A DNA stretch of 33,670 nucleotides from an uncultured Desulfuromonadales bacterium (GCA_947259715.1 CAMYNR010000063.1:1-33670); one strand, 5' to 3'. Shown: positions 1 through 8,424, numbered from the stretch's first letter. Notes: generated by a model from the sequence alone, not told the origin. A program made the numbers and translations.

Positions 1-143
1 CCGGACAGTAGTGTAAAAATTTATAAAACCTTGCTGGCGCCGTGTGCCTCGGCTGTTCGGCTTGCTGTCTGTGCCAGTGCGCGTTATTCTTGACAAATAA
101 TTTTTATATTGTCCCCGGATTTATTATCAGCCAAGGAGTTTTC

Positions 144-791
144 ATGTTCAGAATTTTGCAATTTTTTCTCTTTTTCCTGCTCCTGACCGTTCTTGCCGGA
201 TGCAGTAGCGCTTACTACAACGCGATGGAGAAGGTCGGCATCCACAAGCGGGACATTCTCGCCGACCGGGTTGAGAAGGCCCGCGACAGTCAGCAGGAGA
301 CTAAAGAAGAGTTTGCTTCTGCGCTGGAACGGTTTACTGCCCTGGTAAATTTCGACGGTGGCGATCTGGAAGAAAAGTATCAGGAGCTGAACGCAGTCTT
401 TGAGGATTGTGAAGCGCAGGCAGAGGAAGTAAGCGAGCGGATCGAGGCGGTCGAGAACGTGGCCGAGGCCTTGTTCGATGAATGGGAGGAGGAGCTGGAG
501 CAATACAGCAACGCCAATCTGAGGCGATCGAGCGCACAGCAGCTTAAAGAGACCCGCAGCCATTACCAGCAGCTGGAACGGGCGATGAAGCGCGCCGAGG
601 GGAAAATCGATCCGGTGTTGAATGTGCTGCGCGACCATGTGCTGTTTCTCAAGCACAATCTGAACGCCAGGGCGATTGCCGCGCTGCAATCCGAGCTGGT
701 GACCATCGAGGCTGATGTCGCCCGCCTGATCAGGGAAATGGAGGAATCGATCAAACAGGCTGATGCGTTTATCAGCACATTGAAATCATGA
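144..791 (+). CDS. DUF2959-type coiled-coil lipoprotein
   Basis: The 215-residue product starts with a lipoprotein signal: a hydrophobic run (residues 3-18) leading into LAGC with the lipobox cysteine at residue 20. The rest is highly charged and helical, rich in Glu, Gln and Lys, consistent with long coiled coils. From memory it resembles the DUF2959 family, whose function is unknown. The start was chosen at the ATG at 144 because AAGGAG lies at 132-137 and the signal peptide begins there; the frame is open further upstream to 42 but without a good start. It probably sits in the outer or inner membrane facing the periplasm. It is a single gene, separated from the convergent rhodanese by a hairpin. 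Confidence 0.75.
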   Translation: MFRILQFFLFFLLLTVLAGCSSAYYNAMEKVGIHKRDILADRVEKARDSQQETKEEFASALERFTALVNFDGGDLEEKYQELNAVFEDCEAQAEEVSERIEAVENVAEALFDEWEEELEQYSNANLRRSSAQQLKETRSHYQQLERAMKRAEGKIDPVLNVLRDHVLFLKHNLNARAIAALQSELVTIEADVARLIREMEESIKQADAFISTLKS

Positions 792-832
792 TGGCGAACT
801 GAAATCTTTTTTTCTGGTTCTGGATTTTATCT

Positions 833-866
833 GCAGCGGTCGACCTACCGGCCGACCGCTGCAAAT
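833..866. terminator. Hairpin between convergent genes
   Basis: Arms of 10 bp (GCAGCGGTCG at 833-842, CGACCGCTGC at 853-862) enclose a 10-base loop between two convergent genes. There is no clean T-run on either side (AAATTT follows on the plus strand), so it is a weak or factor-assisted bidirectional terminator at best. Confidence 0.5.
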
Positions 867-887
867 TTAGTTATCTGGATATGAACT

Positions 888-1334
888 TCACTCAACCAAT
901 CGCTGAGCCCGGTCCCTGGCCAGTACCAGCAGCTCAGGATAGGGCCAGCCTTTTTGGCCGGCGGCTAAAATGTACAGGCGCTCGGCCTGAATTCCCCGTT
1001 CCAGCAGGTAGTCGTAGGTTCGTTTTGCGCCCCCTTTGCCGCGTGGGCAGATAATGACTACCGGCTCTGTGCTGGATTGTAACGCCGGCAGCAGGGGATC
1101 CAGCTTCTGCCGATCGGTGGCTGATTTGACCGGATAGGCGAAGCTTGCCTGGGCGCCCTGCAGATGATGCTGGGTAAATTCTTCTGCGACCTGGATGTCG
1201 ACCAGCGCCATAGGCCGGTTGGCCTCCAGAGCCTGTTTGACATCTTGGGCAGACAGGAACTGATAGGAACCGCTCCAGGCAGTGGTCGCCGCCAGCAGGA
1301 GCCCGCCGATCAATAAACAGTAAACTTTTAACAT
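888..1334 (-). CDS. Exported rhodanese-like domain protein
   Basis: The 148-residue protein has an N-terminal signal peptide (about residues 1-21, hydrophobic LLIGGLLLAATT) and one rhodanese fold. The candidate catalytic cysteine is C96 in the loop ICPRGKGGAKR, followed by a GQKGWPYPE stretch typical of the C-terminal half. It probably acts as a periplasmic sulfur or redox carrier; the substrate cannot be read from the sequence. The ATG at 1334 was chosen over an upstream frame extension because a good AAGGAG precedes it and the signal peptide starts there. It is divergent from the LysR gene, which may control it. The last nine codons overlap a 22 bp stretch (903-924) repeated exactly in the inverted-repeat element at 11051-11212. 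Confidence 0.8.
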   Translation of the reverse strand: MLKVYCLLIGGLLLAATTAWSGSYQFLSAQDVKQALEANRPMALVDIQVAEEFTQHHLQGAQASFAYPVKSATDRQKLDPLLPALQSSTEPVVIICPRGKGGAKRTYDYLLERGIQAERLYILAAGQKGWPYPELLVLARDRAQRLVE

Positions 1335-1455
1335 GCTTGCATCTCCTTGCGTGAATTTCTTGCAGTTAATAACAGGGCTGGCCTGAAGCCAGCGGTTATG
1401 CGGCAACATGATAAAACCGCTTGCCTTGCCTGGCAAATTGATTATTTTTATAAAT

Positions 1456-1472
1456 ACGATAATTGAAATCGT
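1456..1472. promoter_or_regulatory. Candidate LysR-type operator
   Basis: ACGAT (1456-1460) and ATCGT (1468-1472) form a perfect 5 bp dyad with a 7-base spacer, in an AT-rich stretch 20 bases upstream of the LysR start and inside the divergent rhodanese/LysR intergenic region. LysR regulators usually bind T-N11-A dyads in just this position and autoregulate. The link is inference. Confidence 0.45.
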
Positions 1473-1492
1473 AATTTTCGATAGGAGCCCGC

Positions 1493-2398
1493 ATGACGCT
1501 GCGTCAGCTTGAACTCTTTGTCGCGGTTGTGGAGACTGGCAGCTTTTCTCGCGGTGCGGAAAAGATCCATCTCACCCAGTCAACCGTAAGTCAACATATC
1601 TCCGCTCTGGAGGCTGAGGCGGGGGCACGGTTGCTCGATCGGGACCGAAGCGGGGCCAGCCTGACGGCAGCGGGGAAGTTATTCCTGCAGCATGCCAGGC
1701 GGATTCTCGCCGAGCGTGATCTGCTGTTTCAAGCGCTGTCTGCTTATCAGGGGTTGGAAGAGGTCAGTCTGCAGGTCGGTGCCAGCAATATCCCCGCGAA
1801 TCACCTGATCCCGGTGGTCCTGCCACGCCTTGCGCAACGCTACCCAGGGGTTGCCTTGACCGTCAAGAGCGGCGATAGCCGGGAGATGCTGGAGGCGTTG
1901 AAGGCTGCCGAAATCGAGCTGGCAGTGGTCGGCAGTCGACAAGCGGACCGGCAGGTTTTCTACACGCCGCTGGCGAAAGATCTGCTGGTGTTGGTGGTTG
2001 GCCCACAGCACCTCTGGTGGCAGCGCGAACGGATCGCCCTTGAAGAATTGCGTTCCGCCCTGTTTGTCATGCGCGAAGTCGGGTCGGGCAGTGGCCAGGC
2101 CCTGGAGAGAGAATTGACTCGTCTGGGAATCGAGCAGGAGAGTCTGACGATTGCCGCGCGCCTTGGCAGCAATGAGGCGGTCTGCCGGACTGTTGCTTCA
2201 GGCTTCGGCTGTGCATTTGTTTCTGAACGGTCGGTCCGGCGGGAGTTGGAGGCCGGTGAATTGTCGCGGGTCGAGGTTGAGGGGATGTGCGTTGAGCGGC
2301 AGTTCTGGCTGGCCAGCCTGCGCGGTCGAACGGTGTCGCCGGCTGCTGAAGCGTTTAGCGAATTATTACTGGAAGGCTGTCGTCAGACCGCCAGCTAG
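1493..2398 (+). CDS. LysR family transcriptional regulator
   Basis: At 301 residues this is the normal LysR length. Residues 1-60 hold the winged helix-turn-helix (LRQLELFVAVVETGSFSRGAEKIHLTQSTVSQHI is the usual pattern, quoted in part: SFSRGAEKIHLTQSTVSQH). Residues about 88-295 form the type 2 periplasmic-binding-like effector domain. The RBS TAGGAG lies 7-8 bases before the ATG. It resembles the LysR type reported near selenium-metabolism genes in deltaproteobacteria, but no selenium gene is seen here, so the effector is unknown. It is divergent from the rhodanese, which is the likeliest local target. Its TAG stop abuts a mobile-looking repeat (2399-2571). Confidence 0.88.
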   Translation: MTLRQLELFVAVVETGSFSRGAEKIHLTQSTVSQHISALEAEAGARLLDRDRSGASLTAAGKLFLQHARRILAERDLLFQALSAYQGLEEVSLQVGASNIPANHLIPVVLPRLAQRYPGVALTVKSGDSREMLEALKAAEIELAVVGSRQADRQVFYTPLAKDLLVLVVGPQHLWWQRERIALEELRSALFVMREVGSGSGQALERELTRLGIEQESLTIAARLGSNEAVCRTVASGFGCAFVSERSVRRELEAGELSRVEVEGMCVERQFWLASLRGRTVSPAAEAFSELLLEGCRQTAS

Positions 2399-2571
2399 TT
2401 TCCATCCGGAAACGGCCCTTTTTCGCAATCTCTGCGTCAATCTGCGGCCTTGCTTGTGCGGCGTACGATGTACGCCTCCGCGCAATGCCTTGATTTCCTT
2501 GACCTTGCAAAAAATTGCTCGTTTCCAATCTGGAAACCACATAGTGGCATCCGGTGTTTCCGGATGCTCAC
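2399..2571 (+). repeat. Insertion-like repeat, copy A (173 bp)
   Basis: First of three near-identical 173-174 bp copies in this window (others at 25706-25878 and 28970-29143). It starts TTTCCATCCGGAAAC and ends GGATGCTCAC. The two ends share the inverted CATCCGGAAAC. Internal palindromes include GGCGTAC-GAT-GTACGCC and GTTTCCA-ATC-TGGAAAC. The flanks are CAGCTAG (2392-2398) and CAGCTAA (2572-2578), an imperfect 7 bp direct repeat that looks like a target duplication. No ORF of its own is evident. It fills the gap between the LysR stop codon and the stop codon of the convergent ferredoxin gene. Confidence 0.85.
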
Positions 2572-2574
2572 CAG

Positions 2575-2880
2575 CTAAGTCCCTTGCGGGGTGGCCAGCA
2601 GCTGTTCGATGTCGCTCGCTATCCGTTCCACATCGCCCATCGAGACCGCCGAATACCAGAGGTTTTGCGGATAAATCAGGACGTTCGGCCCTTCACCGCA
2701 GAGGCCCAGGCATCTGCTTTGCGAGACCCTGACCTGGGAACCGGCGAACTTTTCCGCCAGCCGCGCTTTCAGCTGCAGACGGATATCCGGGCTCCCGCCA
2801 TCGGCGCAGGATTTACTCTGCCCCTGACGATCGTTGACGCAGATAAAAACATGGCATGCATAGGGGGCTGGCTGGCTCAT
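2575..2880 (-). CDS. Thioredoxin-like [2Fe-2S] ferredoxin domain protein
   Basis: This 101-residue protein matches the small thioredoxin-fold ferredoxins related to NuoE. The N-terminal HVFICVND segment holds the first cysteine, CADGG the second, and SRCLGLCGEGPNVLIYP the last pair, giving four cysteines for one [2Fe-2S] cluster. It is soluble and presumably an electron carrier for an unknown partner. It is the last gene of a minus-strand trio, 19 bp after peptide deformylase. Its TAG stop codon (2575-2577) lies in the right-hand flanking direct repeat of insertion-like copy A. Confidence 0.85.
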   Translation of the reverse strand: MSQPAPYACHVFICVNDRQGQSKSCADGGSPDIRLQLKARLAEKFAGSQVRVSQSRCLGLCGEGPNVLIYPQNLWYSAVSMGDVERIASDIEQLLATPQGT

Positions 2881-2899
2881 AAGGGCTCTTCTCCAGAGA

Positions 2900-3406
2900 C
2901 TATTTCTGCTTCCGGCGAAACAGATCGGTTTTCAGGCTCGAGACCCGATCGAGAAACAGGAAGCCGTCCAGGTGGTCCAGTTCGTGTTGAATGGCGATCG
3001 CCTCGAAGCCTTCGCTACGGATCACCTGCAGCGTCCCCGCTTCATTGAGAAATTGGACGACAATCCGCTCGGCACGGGTGACGTTGCCGGTGTAATCGGG
3101 CACCGACATGCAGCCTTCGCGAACCACCTGCTTGCCTTCGGTTTCGATGATTTCCGGATTCACCATCTGCAGCAGGCCGTGATTCTGTTGCTTCTTGCCC
3201 AGCTTGCTGTGCGACACGTCGACCACCACGGCGCGGCGGATGGCGCCGATCTGCGGTGCCGCAACGCCGACCGAGTGGCCGGCCGCGAGCATGGTATCGA
3301 CCAGGTCTTGAAGCAGCTCCCGGGCCGAATCATCAAATTGGTCAATCGGTTTGCAAACCTGTTTGAGCCGCTCATCGGGGTAAATCAGTACTTCTCTGAC
3401 CGCCAT
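2900..3406 (-). CDS. def: Peptide deformylase
   Basis: Removes the formyl group from the N-terminal methionine of nascent proteins. The 168-residue protein has all three family motifs in order: GVAAPQIG (47-54), EGCMSVP (97-103, with metal ligand C99) and QHELDHLDG (140-148, with H141, catalytic E142 and H145). Length is normal. The start codon directly follows the TAG stop of the upstream ACT-domain gene (3407-3409), so the two are almost certainly translationally coupled. The usual partner fmt is not in the window. Confidence 0.95.
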   Translation of the reverse strand: MAVREVLIYPDERLKQVCKPIDQFDDSARELLQDLVDTMLAAGHSVGVAAPQIGAIRRAVVVDVSHSKLGKKQQNHGLLQMVNPEIIETEGKQVVREGCMSVPDYTGNVTRAERIVVQFLNEAGTLQVIRSEGFEAIAIQHELDHLDGFLFLDRVSSLKTDLFRRKQK

Positions 3407-3946
3407 CTAGAGCTCCATCGCCAGCAATGAGCGGACCGAGATATCGACCTGCAGCTGCTGTTTAAGCTCCGTCATCCACTCCTCCACGGTTTCGACCTCA
3501 GTGCCTTCGGGAAGCACCGCTTCAATCATCATCACATAGACTGGCCGAGAGGCTTCGCCGATCAGTTTGGTATTCAGATCGGTGATGTTGATTTTTCGAT
3601 CGCCCAGCTCTTTGGCGACCCGATAAACGATGCCCGGCTGATCAGCGCCGTAGACCGAGATCATGCAGAGTTCGCCGGCCAGTTCCGGACGCTGTTCGCC
3701 GCCCGGCTTGAGGGTGCGGATGAAGACCGAAAGGTTGTCCTCTTCCAGCGGGGCGAAGGCGTTGCCGAAATCTTTTTTACTGTTGATCTCGGGATTGGAG
3801 ATGATCAGGATCATGGAGAATTGTCCGCCCAGGATCGAACAGCTCGAATCGGCAATATTGCACCCCAGCTGATAAAGGATTTCAGTGACCTGGGAGACGA
3901 TGCCGGGGCGGTCACGGCCAATTATGGTCAGGGCGAAATGCTGCAT
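3407..3946 (-). CDS. Tandem ACT-domain protein, GcvR-like
   Basis: The 179-residue protein carries two ACT domains. The first begins FALTIIGRDRPGIVSQVTEI and the second LCMISVYGADQPGIVYRVAKEL, each with the DxPGIV ligand-binding turn. This is the arrangement of the glycine cleavage repressor GcvR and its relatives, which sense amino acids. The start at 3946 is preceded by AAGGAG with a 6-base spacing; an upstream ATG at 3973 lacks one. It heads the operon with peptide deformylase and the ferredoxin. Regulation of glycine or one-carbon metabolism is an attractive link to formyl-Met processing but is inference. Confidence 0.82.
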   Translation of the reverse strand: MQHFALTIIGRDRPGIVSQVTEILYQLGCNIADSSCSILGGQFSMILIISNPEINSKKDFGNAFAPLEEDNLSVFIRTLKPGGEQRPELAGELCMISVYGADQPGIVYRVAKELGDRKINITDLNTKLIGEASRPVYVMMIEAVLPEGTEVETVEEWMTELKQQLQVDISVRSLLAMEL

Positions 3947-4164
3947 GGGGGGCTCCTTTGAATAGCGAATCATAATGTTACAACCGACCGGTCAAGGCGG
4001 CCAGGATGGTTCTTTTGGGCACAACACTTTGTTGGAGAAGGTATTCTTGTCGCTTCCAGGCGGCTTGTCAAGCGGCATGCGTCAGGGAGAGGCTGGTCAA
4101 GTGACTTTTGCGCTTTGGCCGAGCTATGATTTAATTACTGCATGATGATTTTTCTGGAGGCGCG

Positions 4165-5073
4165 ATGAGAGCTGCTGGATTCCTGTTTCTTTTGCTGTTG
4201 AGCCTGGCGTCGACGGATTCTGTCGCAGTGGAGATCCGTTCGGTCTATCCGGCGGTTGTCTCCGCTGGCGCACCGGTGACGATCATCGGTGGCCCATTCA
4301 GTGCGCAGGTGCTGGTCGACCTGGCCGGTCAGCAGCTGAAGCCCCGGTCGATCGGCAGTCGGCAACTGATTTTTATCGCCCCCAATCTGCCGACCGGCGA
4401 GCATGCGCTGTTTATCCGGGACGGCGATAAGACCTCGCCAACAACCTTCAGCCTCAGGATCGAGCAGCCGGCCCCGCTGATCGAGTCGCTCTCACCGGCC
4501 AACCTGAATGTCTGTTCGAGCACTGAGCAGCGCCAGCTGATGCTGCGCGGGGAGAACATTCAACCCGGTGCGCAACTGCTTCTGGACGGCGCTGTTGTGC
4601 CTTTTCGCAGCACGACCGGCGGGGCGATCAGCTTTTCCCCGCCCGCTCTGCCCGCGGGCAGCTATGGCCTGCAGGTTGTCAATCCGGATGGCAAGACATC
4701 GCTGCCTCACACCCTCTGGTTCAGCAATGTCCCCGAAATTGAAGAGGTCGCCCAGGGAGAAGACTATGTGAACTCCTACCAGGTGGTGATCCGCGGGAGA
4801 AATTTTTTTCACAACTCGGTCTTGCTGGTTGATGAATATCCAGCCGGATTCGCCGATCTACCGCCCCGCCAGCGGGTTATCCCGGCTCAGGGCGGACCCG
4901 CTTTTCAGGGGCGGGAAGCACGTCCCCGGCAATCGGAAAGTGTCACTTATCAGGATTGCAACACGTTGATCTATTACCGCTTTCCTCCATCCGGACAGGC
5001 GATGCGGATTGTCTTGCGAGTCGGCAATCCCGATGGCAAACAGACCTCGGGCTATGAAGTTTTTCTGCCATAA
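4165..5073 (+). CDS. Exported IPT/TIG-domain protein
   Basis: This 302-residue protein has a signal peptide (about 1-21). It then has two, perhaps three, IPT/TIG immunoglobulin-like repeats: roughly 23-100 (IRSVYPAVVSAGAPVTIIGGPF), 104-185 (IESLSPANLNV through VVNPDGKTS) and 190-302. The start is supported by TGGAGG just before the ATG. Such folds are found in cell-surface and periplasmic proteins and mediate binding; no catalytic domain is visible. Two cysteines (about 116 and 272) could form a disulfide. It stands alone, so context gives no function. The first ORF residue string above is typical of the family and not a precise functional marker. Confidence 0.75.
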   Translation: MRAAGFLFLLLLSLASTDSVAVEIRSVYPAVVSAGAPVTIIGGPFSAQVLVDLAGQQLKPRSIGSRQLIFIAPNLPTGEHALFIRDGDKTSPTTFSLRIEQPAPLIESLSPANLNVCSSTEQRQLMLRGENIQPGAQLLLDGAVVPFRSTTGGAISFSPPALPAGSYGLQVVNPDGKTSLPHTLWFSNVPEIEEVAQGEDYVNSYQVVIRGRNFFHNSVLLVDEYPAGFADLPPRQRVIPAQGGPAFQGREARPRQSESVTYQDCNTLIYYRFPPSGQAMRIVLRVGNPDGKQTSGYEVFLP

Positions 5074-5320
5074 ATAAAGGGAAAAGCGCTGCTGGGGGGG
5101 GAATCCATGACTGGTTTTCATCCCCCGGTGCAGACAGGATCGTCAGATCTTTCTGTGCTAGTGTACGAAACGGCATTATCGCCGCTCGCCCGAAAAAATT
5201 ATCAAACCGAAGCCTGGCAAAGTATTCCGGTGAAGGGATCAGCTGTGGTCCCGAGCCGACTCAGGAAGAGCAGCAGATCAGCTTCAAGAGGCTATTTGAA
5301 AAGTTTTAAGCTGTTCTTGG

Positions 5321-6214
5321 TTAATCAATAATCAGGGTCAGCAGCAAAAGGGCCATGGAAAGATTCAGCAGATGAAAAACCGCAAGGGGAGTTTGATCCT
5401 CGGGGCGTTTGCGCAGTTCCCTGAGGACGGCCAGGCAGATAATCCCGAGGCAGGCGCAGAAGATAAGGCTGGCCAGCGGCGAGATCCAGCCGAATAATGG
5501 AAACTGCAGGTAACACAGAGCCAGCGCTGCAAGCCAGCAGTGGTTGATGCGCAGCAGGCGCGCTGTAGAGATGGTCTGGAAGAGGTCGGGCAGACCGCTG
5601 CGCTGCAGATCGCTGCGATAATGGCAGAGCAGCAGCCAGGTATGCGGGATCTGCCAGAGGAACAGGGTGCCGAACAGGATCAGTATTTCCGGGGCCAACA
5701 ACGAATTGCCGCTGGCGCTCCAGCCGATCAGTGGCGGCAGCGCGCCGCAGATCGCGCCGGGGAGCGCGGCGAAAGCGGTGCGCCGTTTCAGCGGAGTATA
5801 GATCCCGTTGTACCAGATGATCGCCAGCAGGCCGAGGAGCAGTGGTTTGCTGCCATTGGTCGCCAGCAGCAACAGCCCGGTGCCGAGAAATCCGCCGCTG
5901 AGCAGCAGGACGGAGGCCGGTTGCAATTGACCGGCTGGCAGGGGCCGCAGGCGGGTGCGCTGCATGCGGCTATCCAGATCCCGCTCCTGCCATTGGTTCA
6001 GCGCCGAACTGCCGGCCGCCAACAGCCAGATGGCGGCAGTGGTCAGCAGGGCGCTGCCGCTCCAGCGGTGCTCGGCAAAGAGGAAGCCCGCCAGGGCGGA
6101 GAGGGCGACCAGCGAGGACAGCTCCAGACGGGTCAGGCGGCGCAGAATCCCGGCCCAGTAGCGCAGGGCGGCCAATGGCAGAATCGACGGGTTTTGACTC
6201 AGCGGAGTGGGCAT
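5321..6214 (-). CDS. ctaB: Protoheme IX farnesyltransferase (heme O synthase)
   Basis: A UbiA-family prenyltransferase that farnesylates heme b to heme O for the oxidase encoded upstream. The 297-residue protein has about eight or nine hydrophobic segments. The first Asp-rich motif is NQWQERDLDSRMQRTRLRPL (N73, D79, D81), matching the CyoE/CtaB signature, and the YTPLKRRT loop follows. The normal length and the location immediately after coxB support heme synthesis for this oxidase. A terminator-like hairpin separates it from coxB by about 30 bp, so expression probably depends on read-through. No ctaA (heme A synthase) gene is in the window, so whether the enzyme uses heme A or O is open. Confidence 0.92.
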   Translation of the reverse strand: MPTPLSQNPSILPLAALRYWAGILRRLTRLELSSLVALSALAGFLFAEHRWSGSALLTTAAIWLLAAGSSALNQWQERDLDSRMQRTRLRPLPAGQLQPASVLLLSGGFLGTGLLLLATNGSKPLLLGLLAIIWYNGIYTPLKRRTAFAALPGAICGALPPLIGWSASGNSLLAPEILILFGTLFLWQIPHTWLLLCHYRSDLQRSGLPDLFQTISTARLLRINHCWLAALALCYLQFPLFGWISPLASLIFCACLGIICLAVLRELRKRPEDQTPLAVFHLLNLSMALLLLTLIID

Positions 6215-6241
6215 TCTTATTCCAGTCGAACAGATTGCTTG

Positions 6242-6276
6242 AAAAGAGCGGCGGCCGGCCCTGAGACCGGCCGCCG
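6242..6276 (-). terminator. Hairpin after coxB
   Basis: A GC-rich stem (CGGCGGCCGG at 6249-6258, CCGGCCGCCG at 6267-6276) is followed on the minus strand by CTCTTTTC. It sits between coxB and ctaB and looks like an intrinsic, probably partial, terminator. Confidence 0.65.
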
Positions 6277-6308
6277 CGACGGTTTTGTTTTGCCGGAATT
6301 CCTTCCGG

Positions 6309-7523
6309 TTACTGCTTCAGCAGGTGATCGACAATGGCGTCGATCTCTTCATCGGTCAGGTAATCACCGGCCGGCATAATCGGCGGATAACCTTTGACCA
6401 TATCGGCTTTGGGCTGTTTGATCGCCCGCACCAGGTAATCCCGGTCGATTTTGATCTTTTCTTCCTTGCCGTCCCGCTCGATGACCACTTCGCGGTTGCC
6501 AAGCCCTTTAAAGGTCGGCCCGATCACCTCGCTGCCATCTTCGGAATGACACCCGAGGCAGCCACTATCCTCGAGCAGTTTGCGGGCGTCCAGAGGTGCT
6601 TTCTCAGCTTTTTTAACCTTGCCAAGCAGATAGTCGATCACCGCCTGGAGATCTTCTTCGCTGAGCGTGTCGCTGTCGTAGGCCGGCATCACCGGGTCAT
6701 AGCCTTCGACGATTTCCGCTTCAGGATGGCGGATGGCACGGCGCAGGTAGTCGGCATCGATGGTCAGTTCTTTCGTCTGCCCGTCGGCCATCAGTTTGCG
6801 CTGTTGTCCACTCAGCTGGTAGAGGCTGGGACCGATCCCGTCGCTGCCGTCAAGGCTGTGACAACCGGTGCAGCCCTGCTCCTGAAGCACGATCAGCCCG
6901 CGCGGTTCGTCGCTCGGCTGCTGCGGCTGGGCCCAGGTGGCGTACTCCTCAGGCGGCAGCGCCTCGACGCTGGTGATCATCGCCGAGTGGCCGGTGCCAC
7001 AGTACTCGGCGCAAAAGATGTCGTAGCTGCCGGGCTCGGTGGCCTGGAACCAGACGTAGGTCTCTATTCCGGGGAGGGTGTCGCGCTTGATGCGGAAGGC
7101 GGGCACAAAAAAGTTGTGCAGCACGTCAACCGAGGTCATGGTCACCTTGACCGGCTGGCCGACCGGCACGAACAGCTTGCTGGTCTTGCGGCCGTCCGGG
7201 TACTCGAACTGCCAGGACCACATGCGCGCCGTCGCCTGGACTTCCATCGCCCCTTCGGGGACATTGCGTAAGCCGAGGTAGTTGCTCCAGCCGTACCAGA
7301 ACATGGTCAGCACGATCAGGGTCGGCAGCAGGGTCCAGAGCGCTTCCAGCCAGAGACTGCCATGGGTCTCGGAGGTCGGCTCCGGATACTTGGAGCGCCG
7401 GTACTTGATGACCAGATAGATGGTGGCGACGGTGATCCCCAGCAACAGCAGCAAGGAAAAACCGAAAATATAAATCAGCACATTGTCGACGGCTTGGGCG
7501 GTCGGATTTGTCGGCAGATTCAC
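6309..7523 (-). CDS. coxB: Cytochrome c oxidase subunit II with two fused cytochrome c domains
   Basis: The 404-residue protein delivers electrons to the oxidase. Two N-terminal TM helices (about 16-38 and 60-80) precede the CuA cupredoxin domain, with ligands H136 and then C171, E173, C175, H179 and M182 in CAEYCGTGHSAM. Two class I cytochrome c domains follow: CTGCH (218-222) with M279, and CLGCH (322-326) with M383. Both share the pattern DYLxRAIxxPxAxxVxGYxPxMP, so they look like an internal duplication. A single fused cytochrome c is usual for caa3 oxidases; two is less common. The start is GTG at 7523 behind TAGGAG, which overlaps the coxD stop codon (7532-7534). Confidence 0.95.
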   Translation of the reverse strand: MNLPTNPTAQAVDNVLIYIFGFSLLLLLGITVATIYLVIKYRRSKYPEPTSETHGSLWLEALWTLLPTLIVLTMFWYGWSNYLGLRNVPEGAMEVQATARMWSWQFEYPDGRKTSKLFVPVGQPVKVTMTSVDVLHNFFVPAFRIKRDTLPGIETYVWFQATEPGSYDIFCAEYCGTGHSAMITSVEALPPEEYATWAQPQQPSDEPRGLIVLQEQGCTGCHSLDGSDGIGPSLYQLSGQQRKLMADGQTKELTIDADYLRRAIRHPEAEIVEGYDPVMPAYDSDTLSEEDLQAVIDYLLGKVKKAEKAPLDARKLLEDSGCLGCHSEDGSEVIGPTFKGLGNREVVIERDGKEEKIKIDRDYLVRAIKQPKADMVKGYPPIMPAGDYLTDEEIDAIVDHLLKQ

Positions 7524-7531
7524 AGTTGCTC

Positions 7532-7816
7532 CTAGCGGTAAAGCACATCAATGAAAGTCATGCCGATAAAGATGGCGAGAATCACCAGCATCACCAGCAG
7601 ACAGATTTTGAACAATCGCGACTCCTGCCTCAGGTGCATGAAGTAGAAGATCACCAGGCTCGATTTGACCGATGCCACGGCCAGGGCCACCCAGACGTTG
7701 AGGGCTCCGAGATTCACTCGTGAGACGGCTATGGTGACGCCGGTCAGCACCAGCAGGGCCAGCCAGATCTGGATGAAGGTCCGGTAGGGGACCGGTTCGT
7801 GCTTATGCTCTGTCAT
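7532..7816 (-). CDS. coxD: Cytochrome c oxidase subunit IV (prokaryotic type)
   Basis: The 94-residue protein has three hydrophobic segments (about 14-31, 40-60 and 70-92) and the family's KSSLVIFYFMHLR stretch between helices 2 and 3. It is the small accessory subunit of caa3-type oxidases. The start at 7816 has GAGGTG upstream. The gap to coxC upstream is 8 bp and to coxB downstream 8 bp. Confidence 0.88.
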   Translation of the reverse strand: MTEHKHEPVPYRTFIQIWLALLVLTGVTIAVSRVNLGALNVWVALAVASVKSSLVIFYFMHLRQESRLFKICLLVMLVILAIFIGMTFIDVLYR

Positions 7817-7824
7817 GGGTCACC

Positions 7825-8424
7825 TCAGAGAATCAGGTAGTAGAGGGGGAACAGGAAAATCCACACCAGGTCGACCAGGTGCCAGTAAAGGGCGCTGTTT
7901 TCCAGCAGGGTGTAACGGTCGCTGGTGACCTTCCCCTTGGCGGTCAGCACCGCCACCACGCCGATCAGGCTGGCGCCGATCAGCACGTGCAGACCGTGCA
8001 GGCCGGCGGTGAAATAGTAGAGATTGAAGAAAGAGGTGACCCCCTCGCCCATTTCGGCCAGTTGCTCCGAGCCGGGGTAGATGCCGTGACTGATCTCCGC
8101 CGACCACTCGAAGTACTTGTTGACCAAAAAGAGGATGGCCAGGGCCACGGTGACCCAGCAGAGGTTGAGACAGTGTTTGACCCGGCCCATCTGGATGGCG
8201 CTGACCGCCAGGGCAATGGTCAGGGAGCTGGTCAACAGCACGATGGTGTTGATGCTGCCGAAGTAGATGTTCAGCTTGTGGCTGGCTTCGGCATACTGCT
8301 GGGGAAATTTCGCCAGCGCCATGGCATAGAGAATAAACAGGCCGCTGAACAGAATCACCTCGGTGTAGAGGAACAACCACATACCGAAGCGGTCGCCGGT
8401 GTCGTCACGATGCTCAATACTCAT
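7825..8424 (-). CDS. coxC: Cytochrome c oxidase subunit III
   Basis: At 199 residues this is the short, five-helix form of subunit III found in quinol and caa3 oxidases. Characteristic segments are FGMWLFLYTEVILF near the N-terminus, the YYFTAGLHGLHVLIG helix with conserved histidines, and the C-terminal LYWHLVDLVWIFLFPLYYL. Its start overlaps the end of coxA by 11 bp and its Shine-Dalgarno (AAGGAG) lies inside coxA, so translation is coupled. Confidence 0.94.
   Translation of the reverse strand: MSIEHRDDTGDRFGMWLFLYTEVILFSGLFILYAMALAKFPQQYAEASHKLNIYFGSINTIVLLTSSLTIALAVSAIQMGRVKHCLNLCWVTVALAILFLVNKYFEWSAEISHGIYPGSEQLAEMGEGVTSFFNLYYFTAGLHGLHVLIGASLIGVVAVLTAKGKVTSDRYTLLENSALYWHLVDLVWIFLFPLYYLIL

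Noticed and set aside
5107-5331. 74-codon plus-strand ORF between the IPT/TIG gene and ctaB
   Set aside because: No RBS, no recognisable features, and it runs toward the end of the convergent ctaB gene. I see nothing else in this 250 bp gap.
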